23,081 nt of DNA from Litorimonas sp964565335 (GCA_964565335.1 CAZMEN010000043.1:1-23081); one strand, 5' to 3'. Numbered from the stretch's first letter, positions 8,043-15,255 are shown. The notes: a model not told the origin generated them from the sequence alone. Numbers and translations are program-made.

Positions 8043-9637
8043 GTGAAACATACACCGCGTAAAAATAGCAGCAAAAGTGAGCCAAGCTCGCGCCTCCCTA
8101 TTTTTACCGCGCTCTTTATCAGCGTGATTACGCTGCTCTGTGTCTATGCCTTATGGACGCAAATTAAAGACCAAGAAGATCAAGCCATACGCACAGTCTT
8201 TAACGAAGAAGTCTCTTTGTTAAGCAATGCCCTTGGTTCGGAACTCAATTACGGCGTTACAGCCGTTGAGCGCATGGCGAAACGGTGGAACCGAAGCGGC
8301 GGCACGCCATATGAAGCTTGGGAAGAAGATGCCTTAGCCTATATCGATTCGTTTCAAAGCCTCACATGGGTTGGATGGATTGACAGGAACCTCATCATTC
8401 AGCGACGCGTACCATCAGAGGGCAATGAAAACGTTATCGGGAGAAGCATTGATTTCGACAGCCCGCGAAGAGAAGCCTATCAGCTGGCAAGAGAAACCAA
8501 TCGAGCAACTGTCACCCCGCCGCTAGATTTGGTGGATGATGAGCGCGGTATGATTGTCTTCGTTCCCCTGACAACCAATGGAGAGTTCGATGGTTATCTC
8601 GCGGGGGTATATAGCACAGATAAATTTCTAAAATCAGACCTCTGGCAAGGCGTGCTTAGAAACATTAATCTGCGCATCACGGACGGAGAAGAAGTTTTAA
8701 TTGCCGCCGATGAAGACTACGCGAATAATTCCAAATGGGAACGCGTTGTAAATATCTCGGCTTTAAACCGAAACTGGACAATGACCGCCTCTCCCAAGAA
8801 AAGCCTCATTGACGCAAATTCTTATCAGCTCTCCAGCGTTACCCTTATCCTCGGGGGTCTTTTAGCCTTGCTCACAGGCTTTGCGACTTATGCGGCCCTC
8901 CATTTGCGAGAGCAGAACACGCAATTAAAGGAACAGAGATTATCGCGTCTAAGGCGGGAAAAAGAAAAAGACGTTCTGGTCGATAAGCTGCTCCACTCCA
9001 ATGAGGAATTAGCGCGGTTTGCTTATATTTGCTCGCATGACCTGCAAGAGCCGCTGCGGATGATTCGAAGTTTTTCTCAGAGACTACAGATGCATCTGGG
9101 AACGACATTAGAGACAGATGAAAAAGGTCAGAAGTATTTTCGTTTTATTACGGACGGGGCGGAGCGCGCGCAGACCCTAATTCAGGATATATTATCCTAC
9201 TCTCAACTCGACCAAACCACTAAACCGCTAGAGGCGGTGGATTTAAATAATCTGGTCAAAACCATTGCCGAAAATGTAGACCTTCATCATCCCTCACAAG
9301 ACCGCGTTATCGTGTCTTATGATAAACTGCCAATTGTGCACGGCAATAAAAGTCAGCTTTATCAGCTCCTCCAGAACCTTGTGAATAACGGACTGAAATA
9401 CCAAGCGCCGAATGCGCAGGCGAAAGTCCATATTAGCGCCATAGAACTGTCAGGCGCTTGGGAATTTACTGTGATTGATAATGGCATCGGGATTGCCCCG
9501 GAATATCAAAACCAAATCTTCAACGTCTTTAAGAGGCTGCATCGCCGCACTGAATATTCAGGAACGGGCATTGGCCTTGCTATCTGTAAAAAAGTGGTGG
9601 AGCGGCATGGCGGCGAAATTTGGGTGAAGTCTGAAGA
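8043..9637 (+). CDS. Membrane histidine kinase with a CHASE-type extracytoplasmic sensor, 3' end lost in the gap
   Basis: This sensor kinase autophosphorylates on a histidine and passes the phosphate to a receiver protein. The 531 visible residues hold a membrane span (about 18-39), a periplasmic region of roughly 220 residues that resembles a CHASE domain (many aromatic residues, WVGWIDRNLIIQRRVP), a second span (about 264-286), a short coiled linker, a HisKA domain with His332 in FAYICSHDLQEPLR, and an ATPase domain: N box NLVNN (445-449), DNGIGIAP (479 on), GTGIGLA (507 on), then HGGEIWV. Only about 15-20 residues should be missing. The start is GTG without a clear Shine-Dalgarno; a stop a few codons upstream and no other start before span 1 leave it as the only choice. 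The ligand is unknown. Confidence 0.9.
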
Positions 9638-9737
9638 NNNNNNNNNNNNNNNNNNNNNNNNNNNNNNNNNNNNNNNNNNNNNNNNNNNNNNNNNNNNNNN
9701 NNNNNNNNNNNNNNNNNNNNNNNNNNNNNNNNNNNNN
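9638..9737. other. Assembly gap (100 N)
   Basis: Exactly 100 consecutive N fill this interval, the usual placeholder for a gap of unknown size. It interrupts two convergent histidine kinase genes. The right-hand kinase lacks nearly all of its HisKA/ATPase module (some 200 residues in this family), so the real gap should be well over 100 bp. Confidence 0.98.
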
Positions 9738-9850
9738 TGGCGCAAAGGCCCGCTCAAATCATGGGAGACAATATAAGCAAAATCTTCAAACTCTTCTTCG
9801 AGAGCCGCCAATTTGCGCTTTAAGGCCTCAATGTCATCCGTATCAGGCAT
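9738..9850 (-). CDS. Histidine kinase without N-terminal sensor, N-terminal fragment only
   Basis: Only the first 37 residues are visible before the gap. After MPDTDDIEAL and a short helical stretch comes FAYIVSHDLSGPLR, the H box of a HisKA domain with the phospho-accepting His at residue 30. The start at 9850 overlaps the stop of the upstream receiver gene as TGATG, which indicates translational coupling and settles the start. An H box this close to the N terminus means the kinase has no sensor of its own ahead of it, so it is probably cytoplasmic and may act with the coupled receiver. Its H box closely resembles that of the kinase on the other side of the gap. The ATPase domain is not visible. 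Confidence 0.8.
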
Positions 9851-10299
9851 CAATGAGAAGGAACTTTGGGCAAACACACAATATCGACCCAGAAATTTTC
9901 GATTTGTTGGACAACTTTCATAAACTTCATCGCATCAACCGGTTTGACGATATAGCAATTGGCTTGAAGTTCGTAAATTTCATGAACATCTCTGTCCGAC
10001 TCAGAACTGGTCAAAACTATCGTGGGAATCAGGCGAAGGGCTTTATCACTTTTTATAGCCTGTAAAACATCGCGGCCATTAATGCGCGGCAGGTTTAAAT
10101 CCAGCAGGATTACATCCGGTGTTGGGGCGTCTTCAAACGCTCCCCTCTTAAATAAAAAGTCTAAGGCTGTTTCTCCATCCTCTGCAACATGAAGGTTATT
10201 GCGTAGATGCGCGTCTTCAAACGCCTCTCTCGTCATCTCGATATCGCCTTCATTGTCTTCGACGAGAAGAATTTCAGCAAGTTTAGCTGTTGGAGCCAT
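9850..10299 (-). CDS. Rcp1-like single-domain response regulator
   Basis: The product is a stand-alone receiver domain of about 149 residues. It has the acidic pocket in ILLVEDNEGDIEMTREAF, the phospho-accepting Asp in VILLDLNLP (residue 67 from this start), the switch Thr in IVLTSSES, and the conserved Lys in YIVKPV. The EDNxGD opening and the long insert before the Asp are typical of Rcp1-type regulators that partner bacteriophytochromes and related kinases. There is no output domain, so it probably relays phosphate or acts by protein contact. An ATG at 10305 is also in frame, but AGGA abuts it with no spacing, whereas it lies 6 nt before the ATG at 10299; hence this start. The stop overlaps the start of the next kinase gene. 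Confidence 0.9.
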   Translation of the reverse strand: MAPTAKLAEILLVEDNEGDIEMTREAFEDAHLRNNLHVAEDGETALDFLFKRGAFEDAPTPDVILLDLNLPRINGRDVLQAIKSDKALRLIPTIVLTSSESDRDVHEIYELQANCYIVKPVDAMKFMKVVQQIENFWVDIVCLPKVPSH

Positions 10300-10340
10300 A
10301 GCCATTCCTAGAACCGCAAAATAAAATTAAATTGCAGCCT

Positions 10341-10368
10341 GTTATAGCTAATGAATGGTTAAGAACAA
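10341..10368 (-). promoter_or_regulatory. Possible promoter for the receiver-kinase pair
   Basis: On the minus strand TTGTTC (10368-10363) and TATAAC (10346-10341) are separated by 16 nt and lie about 40 bp before the receiver start. They match sigma-70 hexamers moderately well. Such matches are common by chance in AT-rich spacers. Confidence 0.35.
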
Positions 10369-10399
10369 ATCAATGACCTGCACGCGGCGCGCTATAGGT

Positions 10400-11080
10400 T
10401 CAGCACCGTGTTCGCGGCACCATTAAAGACTGCCCAACATTGATTTTGTAATCTTGTGTCAGAGCATTCAGGCTCCGGATATCGTTAATGTCGCTACAGT
10501 ATTTTTTCGACAAAGAATAAGTGGTCTCGCCCTGCTGAACCAAATGCGTGAACACTTGGACTGACTGGCCAGAGCGCGTTCTGATAAAGTGTGGTTGGGC
10601 CTGTGCCCGGTTATAACCAGCTTGCTGTGTGGGTTGAGCGTAAGCAGAGCCTTGCTGACGCGCCGCATTATACCCCGCCTGGTTATACCCTGCCTGATTA
10701 TACCCTGACGGGTTATAACCTTTTTGAGATTGTCGCGCTGCAGGCTGCGATGGGGCTTGATACGTTTGGGCTTGTTGGCGCTGGGCCTGAAGATGCGTTG
10801 TCCCTTTGGGCTGAACATAGCGGTAAGGGTTATTTTGACTGGCCTGCGCATAAGCTGTCGTCTGCGGCGACGATTGAACGGCGTCCCGCTTTCCAGGGAA
10901 ACTAATGAAAGGCCGCTTGGCGGGAGTCTTATCCTGTAATTTTGCTTGAGCCTGATTTTGCACCGGAAAAGAGGGAGCCTCTCTGACGGCACAGGCTGAC
11001 AAAAGAGCCGCTGATGCTAAACATAGGCAGGCCGCTTTAGACAAGCGCGTTTTAGACAAGCGCGTTTTAAATACAGGCAT
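10400..11080 (-). CDS. LysM-domain lipoprotein with a Gln/Ala/Tyr-rich linker
   Basis: This predicted envelope lipoprotein of 226 residues should bind peptidoglycan. From the ATG at 11080 it has a basic N terminus, a hydrophobic segment and the lipobox LLSAC (Cys30, followed by Ala, so outer-membrane sorting is expected). A low-complexity linker (about 40-170), rich in Gln, Ala and Tyr, includes four pentads GYNPS, GYNQA, GYNQA and GYNAA (121-140). The C-terminal LysM module (about 177-222) reads HLVQQGETTYSLSKKY, then LNAL and INVGQSLMVP. AAGGA lies 9 nt before this ATG. The frame runs on to 11167, but the extension has no ribosome site and would bury the signal peptide. It lacks an M23 peptidase domain, so it is not a complete NlpD-type activator. 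Confidence 0.85.
   Translation of the reverse strand: MPVFKTRLSKTRLSKAACLCLASAALLSACAVREAPSFPVQNQAQAKLQDKTPAKRPFISFPGKRDAVQSSPQTTAYAQASQNNPYRYVQPKGTTHLQAQRQQAQTYQAPSQPAARQSQKGYNPSGYNQAGYNQAGYNAARQQGSAYAQPTQQAGYNRAQAQPHFIRTRSGQSVQVFTHLVQQGETTYSLSKKYCSDINDIRSLNALTQDYKINVGQSLMVPRTRC
10661..10720 (-). repeat. In-frame GYN pentapeptide repeat, four units
   Basis: Four consecutive 15-nt units encode GYNPS, GYNQA, GYNQA and GYNAA within the linker of the LysM lipoprotein. The DNA units are similar but not identical. A further GYN triplet occurs about 15 residues downstream. Confidence 0.85.
11036..11065. repeat. 15-bp perfect tandem duplication in the signal peptide coding region
   Basis: TTTAGACAAGCGCGT occurs twice in a row, followed by a further TTTA. 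On the minus strand it encodes KTRLS-KTRLS in the basic N-terminal part of the lipoprotein signal peptide. The exact identity of the two copies suggests a recent slippage event that kept the reading frame. Confidence 0.9.
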
Positions 11081-11184
11081 AATTAAGATCCTTTTATAGA
11101 TAAGAAACGGCCGGTGTGAGGGTGCCCTCGTCCCAGCCGCTCTTTGCCAAACCATCCGTCTGGGCACGGATGTGTGCGATCCGC

Positions 11185-11553
11185 TTAGCGGGCGCTCATA
11201 GCATATTTGTCAACAAAGACAGGTGTCGCCATTGCGGACGCACCGCTTGAAGCGCTCATTTTGTTAAAGCCGTCTGTGACAATCACTGTTCCGTTATCGG
11301 AGGCATAAGCAATCCGGTTTGTCGGAGCAGCAGGCACAGGCTTTACAACGCGCTTAATGCGTGTTTTCGTTTTAGGCGAATATTTCACAGTCGCTGTTTC
11401 GGCATATGCAGAGTTATGAACATAATGCGTGGCAGTGACGCTTTTATCGCCGTTAAACTTGTTAAAGGCGTTTCCGGCGTGGGCGCTTGTCGCAATAGTT
11501 GTTGTCAATAAAGCCGCACACACCATAAGTGTTTTGGTAAATGAGTAGGTCAT
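11185..11553 (-). CDS. Small exported protein of unknown function
   Basis: I do not recognise this 122-residue protein. It starts with a standard Sec signal peptide: TKTLMVCAALLTTTIATSAHA, with likely cleavage after AHA (about residue 26). The mature part of about 96 residues is basic in its middle (KTKTRIKRVVKPVP), rich in Ser, Thr, Ala and Val, and contains no cysteine, so a soluble periplasmic or secreted protein is likely. AAAGGA lies about 9 nt before the ATG at 11553. It lies 104 bp upstream of the LysM lipoprotein on the same strand, so both may be cotranscribed and act at the envelope. The function is open. Confidence 0.75.
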   Translation of the reverse strand: MTYSFTKTLMVCAALLTTTIATSAHAGNAFNKFNGDKSVTATHYVHNSAYAETATVKYSPKTKTRIKRVVKPVPAAPTNRIAYASDNGTVIVTDGFNKMSASSGASAMATPVFVDKYAMSAR

Positions 11554-12144
11554 TATCGTGTCCTTTCAGAGAACATCATTGTGTGATGGTGGCAAAAACC
11601 ACCGAATTTATAGTTTTGGAAGTTTAAGCGCGGACTCTGACGGTCAGCGCGCATTTTAGCTCAAGCGGACGGGACAGCGTACAACGTACACTTTCACGAT
11701 AGGTGCATAATTCCATCGCATCTTGCGATCCATCAATCCGTAATCTTTACGGACGGAGTCTAAAATGTCTGAGCACTCTGTAAAGAAACACACTGTGTGT
11801 TCTTACTAAAGGGAAAGTGCTAACATCGGCATCAAAGCAAAGTGATCAAAAGTTCCGGGCAATTGTCGAAATTGATCTGAGGCCTTCGTTATCCCTGCAA
11901 CTATGTATAGGGACGAGGTCTTAAAGCTTGCTCTATAGCTTTAGTTAAGAAAGTCTAAATTTCAAAACCCGTTCATTTGGCCAGATTTGAAGGCAATGCC
12001 TGACTTAAACTGCAAAATTTTTTAAAATCCCTGCATATATTATCAGAATAATAAACCTTTGGTAGAATAAAGGGTCTATATTAGGAATTGTCTTTCATCT
12101 ATTTGAAAGTTCAAGTATGTAGTTTGGGGTAAGGAAACCGTAAA
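11554..12144. other. Intergenic stretch with several short inverted repeats, no gene assigned
   Basis: No convincing gene lies between the exported protein and the stand-alone receiver. Two 15-nt hairpins stand out: ATCGCA-TCT-TGCGAT (11715-11729) and CCGTAA-TCT-TTACGG (11738-11752), each with a 6-bp stem and the same loop. A 14-codon frame (11765-11809, MSEHSVKKHTVCSY) with GGAG upstream follows, but nothing supports it as a gene. CTTTCA/TGAAAG (12092-12109) forms another stem shortly before the receiver. The last 150 bp are AT-rich and should hold the receiver's promoter, though I cannot place it. Confidence 0.5.
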
Positions 12145-12516
12145 ATGCGACAGTTTTTATTAATTGATGATGATAAGTATGAGTTTATGTTTGTGAACTT
12201 CTTACTGAAGGATCATTATGGCGACGGGTTTAAACTCGGTTACGCCTCCACAGTAGAAGAAGGCAAAATATATCTCTCCTCCAACCGTGTCGACGTCATT
12301 TTATTAGACGATAAACTAGACAATGGCCTCACCTCTGCTGATACAATCCCGCAATTACAAAAACGCGCCTTTAATGTGCCGATTATTATCATCTCAAAAG
12401 ACATTAGCGGCCCTCACCTGAAGGACCGCGCGCGTCTGGGGCTGAACAAGGTTGTCGATAAATTCAAATTGAAAAGCGCGCTTGCCGGCGGACTTTTGGA
12501 TAAAGTTGCCGCTTAA
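12145..12516 (+). CDS. Stand-alone receiver-domain response regulator
   Basis: This 123-residue protein is a single CheY-like receiver. LLIDDDKYEFMFV gives the acidic pocket, VILLDDKL the phospho-accepting Asp55, IIIISKD the switch Ser84, and VVDKF the conserved Lys106. There is no output domain. The N terminus DDDKYEF differs from the Rcp1-like receiver at 9850-10299, so it is not a recent copy. AAGGAAA lies about 8 nt before the ATG. It has no kinase gene beside it and is flanked on both sides by hairpin-rich DNA. A role as phosphorelay intermediate is possible, but the partner is unknown. Confidence 0.85.
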   Translation: MRQFLLIDDDKYEFMFVNFLLKDHYGDGFKLGYASTVEEGKIYLSSNRVDVILLDDKLDNGLTSADTIPQLQKRAFNVPIIIISKDISGPHLKDRARLGLNKVVDKFKLKSALAGGLLDKVAA

Positions 12517-12573
12517 GATTGGCAGGACTGACTACGTTGAAACAACTCAAAGGAATGAAGGCAGCCGCTCTTT

Positions 12574-12665
12574 ATTCTTCTTAATTTTTGAAGTCCTATT
12601 AGATTCCCGCACTTGGTTTGAAAATACTGAGTGAAATCAAACCAGTCTAATAAAATTAAGAGAAT
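12574..12665. repeat. Long bulged hairpin (92 nt) downstream of the receiver gene
   Basis: The outer arms, 12574-12588 and 12652-12665, pair over 14 bp with one bulged T (ATTCT-CTTAATTTT against AAAATTAAGAGAAT). TATTAGA (12597-12603) pairs with TCTAATA (12646-12652), competing for one base. TGGTTTGA (12614-12621) pairs with TCAAACCA (12637-12644) around a 15-nt loop. The whole folds as one extended stem. It starts 58 bp after the receiver stop and lacks the GC-rich stem plus T-tract of an ordinary terminator. It could be the end of the receiver mRNA, a small RNA, or a miniature mobile element remnant. Confidence 0.6.
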
Positions 12666-12672
12666 GATCCTC

Positions 12673-13165
12673 CAATCTTTAGATTGTGCCATAGTCCTTA
12701 CTGTTCTTCTAAGCACAGGACAGGTGAGACGTCATTCACTGGTTTAGAAGACAGCGGGGCTGAGCATCATTCGTGACTGAGTGATTGTGCCGGGCCTTTT
12801 GGAGCGTGTGCCTGCCTACCGAGGGTTTCTTTCAAGACTAAGGTTTTGGGGGATTCCTGGACTGGGGTTGTTGTAATTATGGCCGCTTCATAAACAACCG
12901 CTGCCGCGTGGTGGAAACTGCGTAAAACATTACTACTCTTGGTCTCCCATCGTAGAGGCCACCACGCGGGCTGTCCTCCATTTTATTGGCGGGTTGCCGC
13001 CCACCAACCCAACCCGCATTGGGTGGGATTTAACGTGAAGAAGGCTCGGCCCTAGATGGCGAGTGGGACGAAAAACTCGGGTAATGTACAATTCGGTGAC
13101 AGCATCCTTACTACCTCTGCTTCGCAGAGCCGCGTTCGGATGACGGGTCACGCGGATGGTAGGAT
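12673..13165. other. Hairpin-dense gene-free region, candidate structured RNA
   Basis: No supported gene lies here. Complementary arms follow one another: CAATCT/AGATTG (12673-12686), TCTTCTAA/TTAGAAGA (12705-12751), GGTTGTT/AACAACC (12866-12899), the 11-bp CCGCGTGGTGG/CCACCACGCGG (12904-12969), GGCGG/CCGCC (about 12988-13002), ACCC/GGGT plus CCC/GGG (13008-13027), CGAGT/ACTCG (13060-13079), and a three-way junction (13104-13165). The density looks greater than in the other spacers. I compared it by eye with RNase P, tmRNA, SRP RNA and 6S RNA and found none of their conserved sequences, so strand and identity remain unknown. Confidence 0.4.
13104..13165. other. Three-way-junction fold inside the structured region
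   Basis: ATCC (13104-13107) and TACC (13112-13115) pair with GGTA (13158-13161) and GGAT (13162-13165), with TTAC bulged. Inside this closing stem are two hairpins: TCTGC-TTC-GCAGA (13116-13128) and CCGCGT/ACGCGG (13130-13155). All three helices are perfect apart from the bulge, and together they use almost every base of the 62-nt segment. It lacks tRNA features. Confidence 0.45.
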
Positions 13166-13294
13166 TGCGAGCAGAAAAGAACGCTTGAGCGGTTCACAGC
13201 AAGAGAGAAGAATTAATTGAGCGATACGCATTGATCGCGTCCTTGGTTTATTGCGTAGTTTTGGGTTCCGCAAAGCAGCGGGACAGGCGCTTAT

Positions 13295-13528
13295 ATGCGC
13301 TATCCTTTTGACGCTCTTATTTCTGTTATATCCGATATAATCACCCGCGAGAAAAATTGCGGGAACATAATAAACTTATACGAGCACAAATAGCGGGGCT
13401 CGACGGTAAACCTGAAACTCTCACAAATGATAGATTGACGGCGACGCGCCAAGCTCTCAATCGAAGAGCTCGCCACTAATCTAAATAGCGGCGTTATTCT
13501 CGAAGCAATTTCAACGGCCCGAACGTAG
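13295..13528 (+). pseudogene. Possible small frameshifted gene of unknown function
   Basis: In the first frame the reading starts MRYPFDALISVISDIITRE and would stop at 13391. At an A5 run (about 13352-13356) the neighbouring frame continues as KLREHNKLIRAQIAGLDG, then KPETLTNDRLTATRQAL. Near 13458-13464 coding character returns to the first frame as IEELATNLNSGVILEAISTA and ends at TAG 13526. One missing A and one extra base would give a continuous protein of about 77 residues with helical character. No family is recognised. It may be a decayed gene, a sequencing error at a homopolymer, or chance. It ends 11 bp before the phosphoglucomutase start. Confidence 0.35.
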
Positions 13529-13539
13529 GACTTACCGCA

Positions 13540-15162
13540 ATGCCAACTATAACAACCGCCCCCTTTCAGGGTCAAAAACCCGGAACGTCTGGTTTGCGTA
13601 AAACCGTAAAGACATTCGCGCAAACAAATTATCTTGAAAACTTTGTCCAAGCTATTTTCGACTCAGTCCCAATTTTACGCGATGGATTACTCGTCGTGGG
13701 CGGTGATGGGCGTTATTTTAATGATACCGCCATCCAAATCATTCTGCGTATGGCCGCAGCCAATGGCGTCGCTCAGGTCATGGTCGGACAAAGCGGCATT
13801 CTGTCCACTCCGGCCGTTTCTGCTCTTATCCGTAAATATAACGCACAAGGCGGCATTGTCTTGTCAGCGAGTCATAACCCCGGTGGTCCAAACGGAGATT
13901 TCGGGATTAAGTTTAATGGGGCCAATGGCGGCTCTGCCCCTGAGTCGGTCACAGAGGCTATCTATGCTCGCACACAGATAATAGATCATTATGTCGTGGA
14001 GGATGCAAAAGATATTGAGTTGAATAGACTCGGCAAATCCCGGCTCGGCAACATGGATATTATAGTTATCGACAGCGTGGCTGACTATGCGGAATTGATG
14101 GAAAGCCTATTTGATTTTCAAGCAATTTCAAACTTATTCAAGAACGGCATGACATTCTGCTTTGATGCCATGCATGCCGTCACAGGCCCTTACGCTAAGT
14201 CTATTTTTACAAAGCTTGGCGCAGCCGAAAGCAGTCTTATAAATACTATTCCATTGCCGGATTTTGGTGGAGGGCACCCCGACCCCAACCCTATTTATGC
14301 CAAAGAATTGTTTGCCCGCATGTTCGCAAAAGATGGTCCCGACTTCGGCGCAGCCTCTGATGGAGATGGTGACCGCAATATCGTTTTAGGCAAAGGTCTT
14401 TATGTCTCCCCTTCCGACAGCCTCGCTATTCTCGCGGCCAATGCCCATCTTGTTCCTGCTTATAAAGACGGCATTAAAGGTGTCGCCCGTTCCATGCCAA
14501 CGAGCCGCGCGGCAGACCTTGTTACAGAACGCCTAGGCATCCCTTGTTTTGAAACCCCCACAGGATGGAAGTTTTTTGGCAACCTTCTTGATGATGGCCA
14601 AATTACGCTTTGCGGCGAAGAGAGCGCCGGGGCAAGTTCCGATCACATCCGCGAAAAGGACGGATTGTGGGCTGTTCTGATGTGGCTTAATATTGTGGCC
14701 GCACGGGGACAATCGGTTGCAGAGATTGTGCCGTCACATTGGGAAACTTATGGCCGCAATTATTATTCCCGACATGACTTTGAAGCCATCGATAATGACA
14801 AGGCGAATGCTGTCATGCAAAACCTGACAAATCAATTGGGCACATTACCTGGAACAACATTTGGTGAGGAGACTGTGGCAGAGGCCGACAGCTTTACTTA
14901 CCATGATCCTGTAGATGGGTCCGTTTCCAAAAATCAGGGTTTGCGGGTCATGTTTGAAAGCGGGAGCCGCTTCGTGATGCGCCTCTCTGGCACTGGAACG
15001 GTTGGGGCAACGCTTCGGCTTTATCTTGAGAAATACGAACCAGCAGAAGGAAATCTGAATCAAGACTTACAGGCTGTCTTGGGCAGTATTGCAAAGGTTG
15101 CCGATGAAATCACTGACTTGAAGGCCATAACAGGTCGAGCTGAACCTTCTACGGTTTCATAA
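13540..15162 (+). CDS. pgm: Alpha-D-phosphoglucomutase
   Basis: Pgm interconverts glucose 1-phosphate and glucose 6-phosphate in the cytoplasm, linking glycolysis to nucleotide-sugar and polysaccharide synthesis. The 540 residues fit the bacterial/eukaryotic PGM1-like type. Key sites are present: the N-terminal substrate loop PGTSGLRK (14-21), the phosphoserine loop SASHNPGG with Ser111, the magnesium loop DGDGDR (274-279), the sugar loop GEESAG (359-364), and the phosphate-binding C-terminal SGTGTVGATLRLY. AGGA lies 9 nt before the ATG, and the protein starts exactly where family members do. It stands alone: gene-free DNA lies upstream and a tRNA gene faces it downstream. Confidence 0.95.
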   Translation: MPTITTAPFQGQKPGTSGLRKTVKTFAQTNYLENFVQAIFDSVPILRDGLLVVGGDGRYFNDTAIQIILRMAAANGVAQVMVGQSGILSTPAVSALIRKYNAQGGIVLSASHNPGGPNGDFGIKFNGANGGSAPESVTEAIYARTQIIDHYVVEDAKDIELNRLGKSRLGNMDIIVIDSVADYAELMESLFDFQAISNLFKNGMTFCFDAMHAVTGPYAKSIFTKLGAAESSLINTIPLPDFGGGHPDPNPIYAKELFARMFAKDGPDFGAASDGDGDRNIVLGKGLYVSPSDSLAILAANAHLVPAYKDGIKGVARSMPTSRAADLVTERLGIPCFETPTGWKFFGNLLDDGQITLCGEESAGASSDHIREKDGLWAVLMWLNIVAARGQSVAEIVPSHWETYGRNYYSRHDFEAIDNDKANAVMQNLTNQLGTLPGTTFGEETVAEADSFTYHDPVDGSVSKNQGLRVMFESGSRFVMRLSGTGTVGATLRLYLEKYEPAEGNLNQDLQAVLGSIAKVADEITDLKAITGRAEPSTVS

Positions 15163-15180
15163 CAAATCAAACTGAAAAAA

Positions 15181-15255
15181 TGGAGCGGGCGATGAGATTC
15201 GAACCCACGACCCTCACCTTGGCAAGGTGATGCTCTACCACTGAGCTACGCCCGC
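15181..15255 (-). tRNA. tRNA-Gly (anticodon GCC)
   Basis: On the minus strand the 75 nt form a full cloverleaf. The acceptor arm GCGGGCG pairs with CGCCCGC, the D arm is AGCTCAGTGGTAGAGC, the anticodon stem CACCT/AGGTG frames the loop TTGCCAA with anticodon GCC, and the T arm contains GGTTCGAATC. CCA is encoded at the 3' end (15183-15181). It lies convergent to phosphoglucomutase. Confidence 0.97.

Noticed and set aside
9506..9877. A continuous minus-strand frame running through the Ns into the plus-strand kinase
   Set aside because: It exists only because Ns contain no stops; beyond the gap it is antisense to the kinase ATPase domain.
11081..11167. N-terminal extension of the LysM lipoprotein by 29 residues
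   Set aside because: AAGGA precedes the ATG at 11080, and the extension would place Arg-rich sequence before the signal peptide.
11765..11809. 14-codon peptide gene with GGAG upstream
   Set aside because: Too short to support by sequence alone and not followed by a related gene; no attenuation structure is clear.
12933..13151. 72-codon minus-strand frame in the structured region
   Set aside because: Translation looks random, there is no ribosome site, and the region is full of stems; non-coding is more likely.
12673..13165. RNase P RNA, tmRNA, SRP RNA or 6S RNA
   Set aside because: The conserved segments I know for these (for example GAGGAAAGTCC, the tmRNA tag frame, the SRP apical loop GGAAG) were not found on either strand. 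A covariance-model search would decide.
13326..13340. Palindrome TTATATC-C-GATATAA as an operator or dif-like site
   Set aside because: It lies within the possible frameshifted gene, is AT-rich and short, and does not resemble a dif core; chance cannot be excluded.
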